DNA of 64,000 nt. Origin: Symbiodinium natans. Its lineage: Eukaryota > Sar > Dinophyceae > Suessiales > Symbiodiniaceae. This document shows positions 33,019-45,000 of the stretch, piece after piece. The stretch lies in the NCBI GenBank assembly GCA_905221605.1, contig CAJNDS010000382.1:62001-126000 (forward strand), written 5' to 3'. The notes beneath the pieces are model-generated. The model saw only the letters and a list, made by a program, of their open reading frames with translations, did not search any database and was not told the origin of the DNA. Each line of letters starts with the position of its first letter. The stretch's first letter is position 1. The translations under genes were made by a program, and so were the position numbers.

Positions 33019-36000
33019 GGCACCCCAACCATGTCGGCTTCCGGGTTAGAGTTGGGGGGGGGAGGGGGCTTTTTAGAGGCTTTGCAGGGTTGTTTTCCTG
33101 AGTTCTTAAGGGCTGCTTGGGGGCTCCAGAGGGCTCAGGCCACTCCACGCGTTGCTCAGGGATTCAGGGTTTGTCAGGGTTCCTGAGGGCTTTGGAGTCT
33201 CTCGACAAAGAATGCTACAGCCAGGGATTGGCTTCGCACTGGCCGTGAACCGAAGTTTGCTGGTCTTGTCCTTTAGGGCCTTTTTGTGGTTCGCATCCGA
33301 GGCATCGCTACCCAGCCACCTGGGCCACCAACTTCCGCATCCTCTACGAGCTCAAGAGGACTCCTGGGCACCCGGAACCTTAAACCTGTGGATGCCCTAA
33401 ACCCCCAAACCCCCGGACCCCCGAACCCCCGAACCCCGAACCCCCGAACCCCCAAACCCTAAGCCCTGAGCCCTAAAATGCCAAAAAACCGCACGTTTTT
33501 CGCCTTGGCGGGAGGCGAGCTCCCGACTTCCAGCCGATAAGGGCGCGCGCACCGGAGGGTGTTCAGGTTTAGGGGTTGTGAGGGCTCGGGAACTATGGGA
33601 ATGTTTGGGGTGTTGGATTCTTTGGGTTTGGGGGTTTCGGGTTTAGGGTTTTGGGGTCTTAGGGGCGTTGCAAGATGTTCACGTGAGAGGGATGTCCAAT
33701 GAAGGGAGCTTCGGCTGTCGGTTGCCCTTTTTAGGGAACGTAGCCAACCGGTTCCTTGGGAAGTGGCTTGAGGACTGACTTGGGCTGCTCAGGGTCTAGT
33801 GCAGTCTCCAGCCCATGCTTAGCAGCTACAAGCTGCACATTAGACGAGTCCTTACCTTGAGCATCTGGGGTTTAGGTTCTTCGGTGTCAGGATTTCTGCT
33901 TGCGGGGGTACTCCCCCCGACCCTGCACCCTGAAATCCAAGCCCAAGCCCCTACCCCAAACCCTAAACCCTAAACCCGCCAGGTCATGGACTACGGTGCC
34001 GGGCCCACACCGAGCTTGGCAGCGGCCCAGGGCCCGGACACAGGTGCTGAATTGGTGTGTGTAGGGCTTGAGTAGGGTTCTGAGTCCTTAACAGGCGCTA
34101 AAGCCCCTGAAGCCTACGTAACTTCCTGCAACCCTATACTTCTTGCCAGCCCGAAGGTCTTAAACCCTGCATTCAAGACCCCAAAACATCCCAACACCAA
34201 CTTGTCCAACTTGCTGGGGTGAAACTTTTTCGGGATTAAAGTCTTAAAGGCTTGAAGGTTACCTGCTCGACCTACACAGCCAACGGCTACAAGGAGGTCA
34301 AAACCTCACATCTTCAAACCCTGAGCCCCTAAAAGGTTCCTGGCATACAAGGGACATGCATTTGGGAACTCTCCTAGCGGGCATTGAGTGTTGGATGTTT
34401 GAGGCCGGGGTGGTTGCAAAGGTCCGGCACCAGATGGTCCAACTGCGGCACTGCGGGCCTAACCCCTGTAAACCCTGTAAACCCTATAAACCCTGCAAAC
34501 CCTATAAACCGCAAGGAGCCGGGGGATTGTTCCGATGACAGCCACACCACCTCTGGCCCAGGGGGCAAGTCTTTTTGCTCCCCACAACGGTTTTCCTGTC
34601 TGAGTTAGGCAAACCGGGAAGAGCAGGCGCCTTGTAAATTCTAACCCCTCGAAAAAGTCTTTCAAGCCCCCTGGTGCCTCGGCTAAGAACCGTTTGGCAA
34701 GAAAAACGAAAGAAGGTCCAGGAGATCTGGCCAGGGGTCATGGAGTACGCCACGGCAATCGAGCCGGGCACTCGGCCCCTGATAAAGTGGCTTCTTAGAG
34801 GCTGGAGTGAAAGGCAGCACCCCCGAAGCAAAAGTCTCATTCGGTTGCTGGGTTCAGGGTTTTCGGGGCGCGGGGGGGGGGGGGGGACCCTTAAACAGGG
34901 TTGGGCTTCGCTTCGTCCAGGAAGTCTTGGAGGTAAAAGGCCTGGGTCTTCAGGCTTAGGGTTTAGTGGTTTAGGGTTTGAAGGGCTTGAAGGGTTTGAA
35001 GGGTTTGAGTGTTTGAAGTTTAGGAATGGAAGGGTTTAGTGTTTGAAGGGTTCAGAAATTTTCGCCGAAGATATGATTGATAGTGTTTAGGATTTAGCTT
35101 TTTAGGGTTTAGAGTTTGCAGTGGAAATTTTTACGGTTTTAAGAATCATAATATGGGGACCACCTGGGCGGTCCTGCCTGGGAGACATGTGCTGGGAGGA
35201 GCCTATCAGGTTCTGGAAGCTCAGCAATCAGAAATTTTGCAGCGCGCAGTGGTGGGGGTCTAGTAGTGGGGGGTCGGAGGTCCCCCTCCCCCCCCCCCCC
35301 CCCCCCCCCCCCCCTTCTCCGCCATGGATAGGGACACTTGCACTTGCACTTGCCTGTCCGCTTGAGTCCTGGTTCTGAGGAGCATGCCTTTCATGCTCAA
35401 ATTATAAAGACTCGTGTCGGGATTCAACACTGTTCGGCTGAAATGTCACTTCACACACTCTAGGTGAGGGACAGTCGGAGTCAGCAGGAAGGGAGAGGTA
35501 CAGAGAGAAAGAGAGAGAGGGAGGTAATAAGAAACAGGGCGAGAGACAGGCAGGCAGGCAGGCAGACAGAAACATAGACGAAGAGAGAGAGAGAGAGAGA
35601 GCGAAAAGAGATAGCCAGAGAGAGAGAGAGAGCGAAAAGAGAGGAGAGAGTGCAGAGAGAGTGCAGCGAGAGGAGAGAGTGCAGAGAGAGGAGAGAGTGC
35701 AGAGAGAGGAGAGCGAGCGAGCGAGAAAGAGAGAGAGAGAGGTGTCAGAAATTGACTTAGTTTGTGCATCCATGATGGAGGTTGACGAGCATCATGAGTG
35801 ACGATGGCCGAAATGAGCCTATGACCATGCTCAACCAAAGAAGGCGAGACAATAATCGAGTCACTGACAGAAGTGCCCCCTTTGGGGTGAACATACGTGA
35901 TAAAGTCATGTCTGTGTGCATTGTTAGAGGACACCAACGAGATGTCACAAGCTCACGAACAAATAGGGCCTAGTGTCAGTGTTAATCACCGCAGACAATT

Positions 36001-39000
36001 ATATCTTCGTGACTGTGTTCACGTAGATATTGCAAGAGATCCCTGCAGCATAAGCTCCGCCTTCCTGGCAGCCGGATTGCTCGACCGGCACCCTGAAAGG
36101 ATTCCAGGCTCGCACAGGCCTGTCTGCGACCCCCTTGGCCCTGGCCCATGTAGGCTTTGAGGCGGATCCGCTGGTGAGTTGAAAGAATAGCAACGTACCG
36201 TACACTGTAAACTCTGTAAACCCTAAACCCGAGCCAAGCATGGAAGCTTTAAGCTTAGTGCCAGGTTCCAAGGCTTCACCTCCATGTCTTGCTACGAGAT
36301 CTTAATAGAGAACAAGGGAACAGGGTATGTTTTCTAATACCTATATAAGGGTTATGAAGGGATACAAGGTGCATCATTCCCCAAAACTCCCACTTATAAG
36401 AACTAGTAAGTCTCGAGCTTGAGACTCCTTCAGCAAGGCCGTCGGAGCACATGACGCAGCTCGGAAAGTACCTCATGACGGAGCCCGAACCCTGAACCCC
36501 ACTACGAAAACCCTGAACCCTAAACCCTACCCCCTAAATTCTGCAGCTCTAAGAACCAGAAGTCCCAAGTTTTCGAATGCCCTCACACTGAACTCACTTT
36601 TCGGGGTTTGGGCGTTTAGGGTCCACATGCACAGGGGATGTTCCTTTTCGAGTGAACTGTGTGCATCATCGAAGGGTGCTTTTTGGTAGCAAAGACAGGC
36701 GCGCAGAGGGTTTAGGACGTTTCGGATCTCGAAGGCTGTTGTGAGTACATTCAGGACAACGATGGTTTCCGATGCTTTCACAGAAGGGTGCGAGTTCTGG
36801 AGCAATGTTTGGGTTAGAAAGTTCCGGTTTCTGACCCCAAACGTCTCCTGAACCCCGAACCCCTGAACCCCTGAACCCCTGAACCCCTGAACCCCTGAAC
36901 CCCTGAACCCCTGAACCCCTGAACCCTGACCCCCAAAGCCGAAGCTCCTGGGCCTTGATATGCGCCTTTGTAGGACCTGGACATGCCACCGATCAATTGG
37001 CAGCCATGGGCCCAGCTTTTTAGAAACAAAGGACCCCTCCCCCCCAAATGCATGTTTTGGGGGCCTTTGTGGCTTTAAGGCTTCAAGATGTTTGGAGTTT
37101 GCTGTTTTAGGGTTCAGGGTATCCAGGGTTTACGCCCCCAGAAGTACCTCCTTCCCAACGGACCCGAAACTCTGAACCCACAAAACACCAGCAAAGGCGC
37201 TGCCTATACGACTCGGTGGACGAACCTTTCGACCTCATCACCGTGAGCTACGTGCAGACAGAGGCCGTCTCAAGGGGGGTTTGCTCCGAAACCCCTCCCC
37301 AAAAGATGAGCTAGAGATGTTTTGTATGTCATAGGCTGCATTTTTGTGCAGTTTACATATTGGACATTGTAATTTTAACGCTACGCGACCCGCCTCGGCC
37401 CGGCCCAGCGCATCCGCGTGAGCATGGTGATTCCGCAGCGCCCAAGTCGCTGGACCCCAAGCAATAAGGGTTTATGGTTTATGGTTTGGGGTTTAGGGTT
37501 GAGGGTTAGTTTAGGATTGAGGGCTTAGGGCTCAAGGTTCACGCTTTGGGGTTAGGGTTTTTTTGGGTTTAGGGTTCAAGAGACGGTTCGGCTTGGATTG
37601 ATCGTAGGGTTGAGCCAGGCCCTCAGGGGCGGTGGGGGGGGAAGGGGGGGGGGGCAGGGGAGGGGGGGGTTTGTTGAAGGTTTGAGGGTTGAGTGCTTCT
37701 AGACTCTTCGGCTCGTGTCATAGGCGGGGGGGGGGGAGGGTGGCGGGGGTAGGGGGGGGGAAAAGGGGGGGGGCCCTGCTGGGAGGGGCTTGAACTGTTT
37801 CTGGTTGTGGCGGGCCGTGCGTGGGTGGCTTTGGGTGTGGGGGGGAGGATTTGGAGGGGGGTGCCTGTTCTCACAACCTATACACCTCCGGCCCGAGGCC
37901 TCGGCGGATTATTGTTGCATCATATTTGTATACACCGCATATCATATCTCATGCATTATGTCCTATACATGCTATATTGTTTTTTGTTATAAGCCTCCAA
38001 CAGCCCATGCCTTGAATCCCTGAGCTCCAAGCTCACAAGAGGCTCAGGAAGTGGAGGGTTTCGGAGCCCTGAAAGCGGTTTGGGGTCAGGGTTCATAGGG
38101 TTCATAGGGTTCATAGGGTTCAGCGGGTTTAGGGTTTAGGGTTTAGGGTTTAGGGTTTAGGGTTTAGGGTTTAGGGTTTAGGGTTTAGGGTTTAGGCGTA
38201 CCCTGAACCCCCATGAAACGCCCCAAAGGCATGGGCTCTGTAGGTCTTGGACGAGATACCCGAAAAGATTCCCAAGCCCTAAACCCTTAAAAGATCCCTG
38301 AATCCGGAAACCCTGAGCCTAATCCGAAAAGGATACTCGAGCAACCCCGAGGTGAAAGGCCAAGACTCGCGGGACGTCTTGGTGAAGCGCCTGTGGTCTA
38401 GGCCTGCGGGGTCGGCTGTTTTTGTTATTTTGTTTCGTTTTGCGAGGGGTGTGGAAGGGGGGGCTGGGGGCTAGAGTGTTCAGGAGCATCGGTTGGGCAG
38501 GTATTGTCGCTGGCTCGCCAGCACCATGAAAAGCCTAGCAGACAGTACTAGCCACGAGAACCTGCACTGCTCGTTCTTGCCACGGTAGCAAAACATGACC
38601 CCGCGTGTCTGCTGTAGCATGCAAATTGTACGCTGCATTTGGCTCACAAGTGGTAAAAACTGCCACTTCCTACATACAGGTTCATCTTGCGCGGTCGTCC
38701 TTGAAGCATTTGGTTGAACAACTGCTAAGGGGAGTTAGCACTTTGCACGTAGGCACTCTGCCAAACAAAGTGTAGTGGCAAAAGGCTTCGCAGAAGACAA
38801 AAGGACGACTGCGTTGAAGTTACATATAGTCGGGTTTGCTGTTGCTCAGCGGCCGGTGCCTGAGCACTTTTTCCACTGTCAATCGATGATGTGGAAGGAT
38901 TTCAAGGAGTGTCTTCGAGGGTCTGGTCTATTGATGGGTGCCTGCACCGTATGAGCAACATTACAAGGCTGTACCCGCAGCCTCGAGCAGCTGCATCATC

Positions 39001-42000
39001 TTTCAGAGCACAGAGGTGGATCCGGGTTGGGTTGCAAGTTGCAATTTTTATAGGGTTATCCAGCTTTAGGTGGTTTCAAAAAGGCCTACGCGTTCATAGA
39101 AGCCCATAAGTGCTGAGGCGGATGCTGCGGGTGCTGCCATCTTTTGCTTTCCTGCAGCTCACGCTTGCCGGAGAGGGGGCCGCCCAGCCACAACTTGGCG
39201 AACATGTTACATGAAAATGTCTGTTAGGGTAGGAAGAGGTAGGGAGTTTTAGGGCTTACGAGGCACAAGGCTGCTGCCTCAAGTCGTCAAAACCCTGTTA
39301 CGGTGCGGTGGGGGGGGGGGGGGGGGGGGGCGTTGCTGAGCATCTTAAGAATCTTAAAACATGTCCAGGGGTTTGAAGATCGAAGAGTTCCGATCGAGTG
39401 TCAAGGCCGTGGGGAAGCTCGATAAAAAAAGTTGTCATTCCGGAACCCCTGAACGCAGATAGCTCTCAGGTGGACCTGGTGATTCCTGCAGGATGCAGAG
39501 CTGACAACTTTCTGCTGGGGGAGTATGCGGGAGACGCGCCGCACGGCTTGTTCTGCCCCTCCCCAAGCCTCTGAACGTCTAAGGCTTCGAGGCTTCACGG
39601 CATAGGCAATGGGATCCTGTTGGGTTGTTTTAGGGTGTTGGGGCCTCTGAATTTAAGGCTTTGGGGCTTAGGGCTTCGGGTTTATCTCTAGAACCACCTC
39701 GTGGGCAGTTTAGGCCTTTAGTGCCTTGCAGTTATAAGGTTTATGGCAGTTTGTGGCCTTTGACCACAGCTAGGGTGTAGCCTAGGACCCCACAGCTTTA
39801 GGATCTTGGGATCTTGTTGCTTGACGTTTCGATGCTGTGGAGAGCTTCGGTAGGTTGCAAAGGGGGGCCGCAATCCAGGGCGTTTTGCTCATAGCAGCAT
39901 TTGGCAGCAAAGGTACCATCGCGATGCCGACCATGATCAGATGCTGACCTTCACGCTGCAGTCCATCAAGCGGAGACTGGGGCTGGATATCTAGTTTTGT
40001 GATCTAGTTGTGAACTGAATAGACTTCTTAGGCCCCTCAGCCTTCAAACTTTCAAACCTGCGACTAACCTGTTACAATTGTTAAGAAGAAGGCTCCTGCG
40101 TGAGCCTCTTTGCTCAAGTATGTCATGAGGAACGCTCAATGGGCCCGCCGAATCTTCGTACTGCAGGACCTGGGGAGCATGTGGGCAAGCACTACACCGC
40201 TTCAGGGTTTTTTGGGAGGGTTTAGGAGGTTTCGGGAAAAGTGTTTTTGGAATAACCCGCTTCAAGCCAAGCCCGTGCCCGCTACACACCCCTAGATGTT
40301 CAAACGTCATGGTTAGTCTTGTACCCTGATGATTTTTCTCTTAGAGTTTCTCACCTTAAGGCCGACCCCAGCGAAAACTGCCCTCAAAATGCCATACCCC
40401 AAATCCCAAAACCTCAAAAGCAAAAGCCTGCACTCAAAACGCCGGACCTCCAGGACCCCAACTGCGAGGTCGTTTGGAAGATGCGGCTCCGTCGTGGGGC
40501 AGTCCCGGAGCCAGAGCCACGTGGGCAGCACTTCACGGGTTTCGGAGCTTCAGGAGTTTCGGGATTTGTCAAACTTCTAACTGTTCTAACTGTCTCCCGC
40601 AAGGGTTCGAACATGGTTTTCCGAGGTTGTCCTGTGCAGATGGGGCTTTCAGGGGCTCTGGGAGCGGGCTGACGGCTGCCTGAGGAAGACCACCTGGGTC
40701 GATCGCTGCAGCCTCTTTCCCCATCCCTCCCTCAGCAAGAAGGCGGATTCGGGTGGGGGCTCAGCGGGCTCAGTGTTTCAGGGTGACGGAGTGCGAACCC
40801 GCCCCAAGCATCCCTACAAGCCATAGAAGTAAGTTTCAATTGTCCCCTCAAAGCTAACTACGGCATGCCTGGTATTGCCAATACTTTATGGCATACGTGT
40901 AGGGGTTGTGGATGGCTTCGAGTCTGTGGAGGTCTTGTCTTGCCCAAACGGAGTGCGCGGCATCCCTAAAGCCTAAACCCTGAGGCCAGGTTGAGGGTTC
41001 GGGTGTCGGGTCATAAGCCCTAAGCTGCCTAAGCCCTTAGCCTTTTAGAAGCCGCGTTTGGACCGAAGACTATGCAGTAGCCCAGCCCCCCTGCCGCTTG
41101 AAAGCGTGTGCCACAGTGGATTTCGGCCCGTGAAAAGGATTTAGGGTTGATAGGGGCTAAGGTTGGTACGCTTTAACTTTTTGTCTGTGTTGGGAGGGCT
41201 AGCTCCTAGCGCCCCTCCCCTGCACCCGCTCGAGCCCCTTGAGCCTCGTACATGCCTCAAAGCTCCTCAAAACAACCAGCACAAGACCTTTCTAGGCACC
41301 AGCCACTCATGGACCAGCCCTGTACCATCCTTCAACCCTTCCCAAACCCTCAAACCTTACAAAAAAACCTTAAAAGCCGGAGACCGCAAAGCAGGGCATG
41401 AACCGATTCCGGAAGGAGGAGGCGTTCGGCGGGAGGGCGGCCATCGTAAGGGGCCTGACCTAGACGAAAGCCGAAAGTAGCGGTTCTTCAGGGTTCTCTG
41501 TCCCAATAGTCACAACCCTCGGCGTGCATGCGTAGAACTGGCGTTATATGTAAGGTAGCCTATAGCATTTCCAAGGTACGCCATGGCCCAGTTATTGCTA
41601 CGCATAATCCTCCTAGCAGAAATTCCCACTGAGAAATGCCAGTGTGCTCAGTTCTCAGGCGATTGGGAGACGCTGCCCATCGCTGCCCCATCGCTGCCCC
41701 TCCCCTTGTTAGACTTTGAACATAGTGCCCTGCACCTTGAACCCTGCAGGCCAACTCAAATCAAAGTCCGGTCCCCCAACCAACACAAATGAGCGTAGCT
41801 TCCTTTCCCTGTCTCCGCACCTGGGATCTCTGTTTCTGGAAGCTGTGTTCTACCTAAACCTGGTCCCCAATGGCTTCTGCTCTCAAGCTTCTTGGAGACG
41901 TGCGCTGTCTGGCAAGAACCCCTGAACCCCCCCAAACCAGAACTGATTCAAGTCAGGGTTCCCTTGCAGGTGCCCCTAGTGATTGGGATGCCTTATCAAC

Positions 42001-45000
42001 AAAAGCCTCCAAACCAAAATGGAAGCATGCTAACTGCCCCCTCCTGATCCCAAAGCATGCCTGCGATTGCACGTTGAAGGCTCTCCTTCTTCAGCTTGAT
42101 GCTTCGTTCCCGGAGCTGGAGGTGTACCACCAGGTGCCATACTGTAACACTGTACCATGATTTGGGGGGAGGGGGGGGGGGTGGAGGGGGGTGGATGGAA
42201 TCCAGCGTCCCCAGGTCCAGCCCCAAAGTTCAAGCTCCCACCCGAAATTTGGAACTCTCCGAACCCCAAACCCTAAAGCCCTACAACCCCTACAACCCCT
42301 ACAGCCCCTAAAGCCCCCGAAAACCCCGAAAACCCCGAGCCCTCAGGGCCGGGACCGCAGCAGCTCGCTGCTGCAGTGCGGGCCCCCGGGGGTGCGAGTC
42401 GCTGAGGGCTTCTGGGGCGATGTGATGCCCTGAGCTGCCCCATTAGGCTTATGGGGTGGGTTGGTTTTTGGGCCGTGGGAGCTACTTCCGTCTTGGTCTT
42501 GTTGAGCTTCCGCGCTCTCCAGCATGGTGCAGAGATGTCGGCTCTTGGACAAGTTTGGTTTAGGGCCTAAAATTTCTGCGCCCTCAAGGGGCTCAGGTTT
42601 TGCGAGCCCAGAGAAGTTTGGGGATTCGGGGGTCATGCATTGAGGGCTCCGGGTTGAGACACAATGCGTGTCCGTGACAACACAGCTTAGGGAGGTTCTT
42701 TCTGGGCTGAGGCGGATTCAGGTGAGTTTCAGGGTTCACATGACAAACACACACCTGCACCTGCCGAAGTCTTAGTAAGCTCCTAAGGGCCTCAATGCAA
42801 GTTCCGGGGCATAGACCCCTGGCACCTGGAAGCTCTCTGGAGGTCCGGACGCCCTTTGCGCAAGCGCCCACGAGGGCGGGACGTGCATCTCCAGCAGAGC
42901 GAGGCGCCCGCGCGCATAGCTTCCAAGACCCAAAAATCTCGACAAAGAAAGGCTCAGACAAATGCGCGCCACCCCCAAAGAGGGAGAACAATTCCCAACC
43001 GTGGTTCTCTAAAATGCTCTTAAGCAGCTGTTGAAGTCAAAAGTTCTGAAAACCTTCAGGCAACATGAATCCCTACAAACCTTCAAGCAGAATGTGAGAC
43101 CCTAAAGGCCCTGAAGCCTTGAATCCCTACAAACCTTCAAGCAGAATGTGAGACCCTAAAGGCCCTGAAGCCTTGCGCCGCAGCCCTAAAACCAATCCCT
43201 GAACCTGACGGCCTCTGCCTTGCAGGGGCCGCTGTGCCCGACGCGGAACGTGTATGCAGCAGGGGGCCCTGGAGGATTCCTGTGCCTTTAGAGGAGGTTT
43301 AGGGTTTGGGGTTTAGGGTTTGCGGTGTTGGCACCTCCAGCGCCGGGCGAGGTGGGGTTGAGGGTTTGAGGAGTGCGGTTTAGGGTTTACAGGTTAAAGG
43401 TTTACGGCCTGGGACTGTGACTCAGTGGTAGGGCAGGAGGAGTGAAAATAGGCACTATTCCAGGGATATGCATGGGAATTATCATGGGGATCCGGTTGAT
43501 CCGCTCCTCCACGAGACCGAGAACTCGCTGTCTTGATAGCTTGGGCATCCGATCCCGAACCCCAGATGCTCATCCAAGCCCAGTGCTTGTAGTTCCTGGG
43601 CTAAGCGCACAGGACCTGGATCATCCTTTAAAACCCTAAACCCTAACAACGAGCAAATAAGGTTCAGTCTGTGATTCACAACGTTCCTGATCTGTCGGAG
43701 CGCTTTGTCTTCGTGGCCTGGATGCAAGTTCGAATGGACTTTTTGTTCGGGGGGGTTGGGGTGTTGGGGGGGTGGGGATTAACCCTCATTGTCTAAAGAG
43801 CTTTGGATGACGACGCATCGGTACAGACAGGGCCTCTTCATCTGTGGGCATGTCCCAGAGCTAGCGTCGACGCGCAGAGGGCATCATCTCGTCCTGTAGG
43901 CTCTGCGTTTCCAGGGTTTCAGATATTAACCCTGTACCTAAGAAGTTTGGGTTCTTCAACCTATTCGATATTCTGAACTGAAGAAGTTTCCGGGTGTGAA
44001 GAAGCAGGGCAGGGCTTGCTTGGGCATCGGCGAGAAACTTTCCCCAAAGGTTCTCGAGGTCTCCCACCACTTCTACCACTCCAACTTCTGATTAAGCGCG
44101 TGCATGGCCTCCCCAGCCCCAAGTGCTGTGAGGTGTTTGGGCATCCAAACACCCCTCGAGGGGTCAAGAAATTCTTGGTCTTAAGGCTGGGACCCTCGAG
44201 GGGTCAACAAGATCTTTGTTTCAAGGCTGGGAATGTGGCCTCAAGATATCTTCAAGATATGTTCGGATGGGGACCGGAGGATATCTTCAAGATATCTGCA
44301 GAACCTACCATGGATACTGGAATGCTCAAATCATCATGATCGAGGTCAAATTATCTTGACTCCGGATGCCGGTTTGGAAACTTTTGTGGTTAGACCCTTG
44401 AGTCTTTAAAGACTGCTGCAAAAACCTTCCGTAGCACCCCCAAGAACCCAAAGGTCTGCCCCCCCTCATACCCAAACCTCAAACCCCAAGAGCCTCCAGT
44501 AAAGCCTTGGGGCAGATGCCCTCAGGCTCTCCCTGGCGACGTGGCCGGGCTCCCAGCTGCCGAACCCCAGGGCATTCAGGGGCTTGGGGGTTCATAAGAT
44601 GTGAATGGTTTAGGGTTAGGGGTTTTTTGGCCTTGAGGTTTAAGATCTTGTGAGGAAGCTTCGCAAGGGGGAGAGGCCGCATTGAAGTTTGTATAAGGTT
44701 GTGACTTTAAGGTTTGAGGGCTTTGGTGTTGGCAGGGCTTTATATTTGGGGAGACGGCCTGTCCAGGGTTCAGGGGCGTTGCGAAAACCACTCCGGATCC
44801 CGAGAGTCTTGAGGTTTCGAAGCCAACAACCGTGCAGACGTTCTTCTATGGGCTCAAGCCCAGGCCTGACAAGGGAGCCGTGGGGGAGGGGGTTAGGATT
44901 AAGGGTTTGGGTTTTAGGGTTCAGGGTTTGGGGTGTAGGTTTTGGGGTTCAGGGTTTTAGGTCTTACGGTTCAGGGTTTAGGGTGTAGGGTTTCCCCAAG

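Noticed and set aside
35757-35973. Open frames on both strands beside the GA tract
   Set aside because: Similar length on both strands, no homology recognised and no splice borders. Possibly part of a repeat.
43861-44091. Exon on either strand near 43984-44091
   Set aside because: A + frame (KKFPGVKKQGRACLGIGEKL ... HHFYHSNF, TGA) and a 72-codon minus frame (VVEVVGDLENLWGKFLADAQ ...) are both open. I could not decide, so neither is listed.
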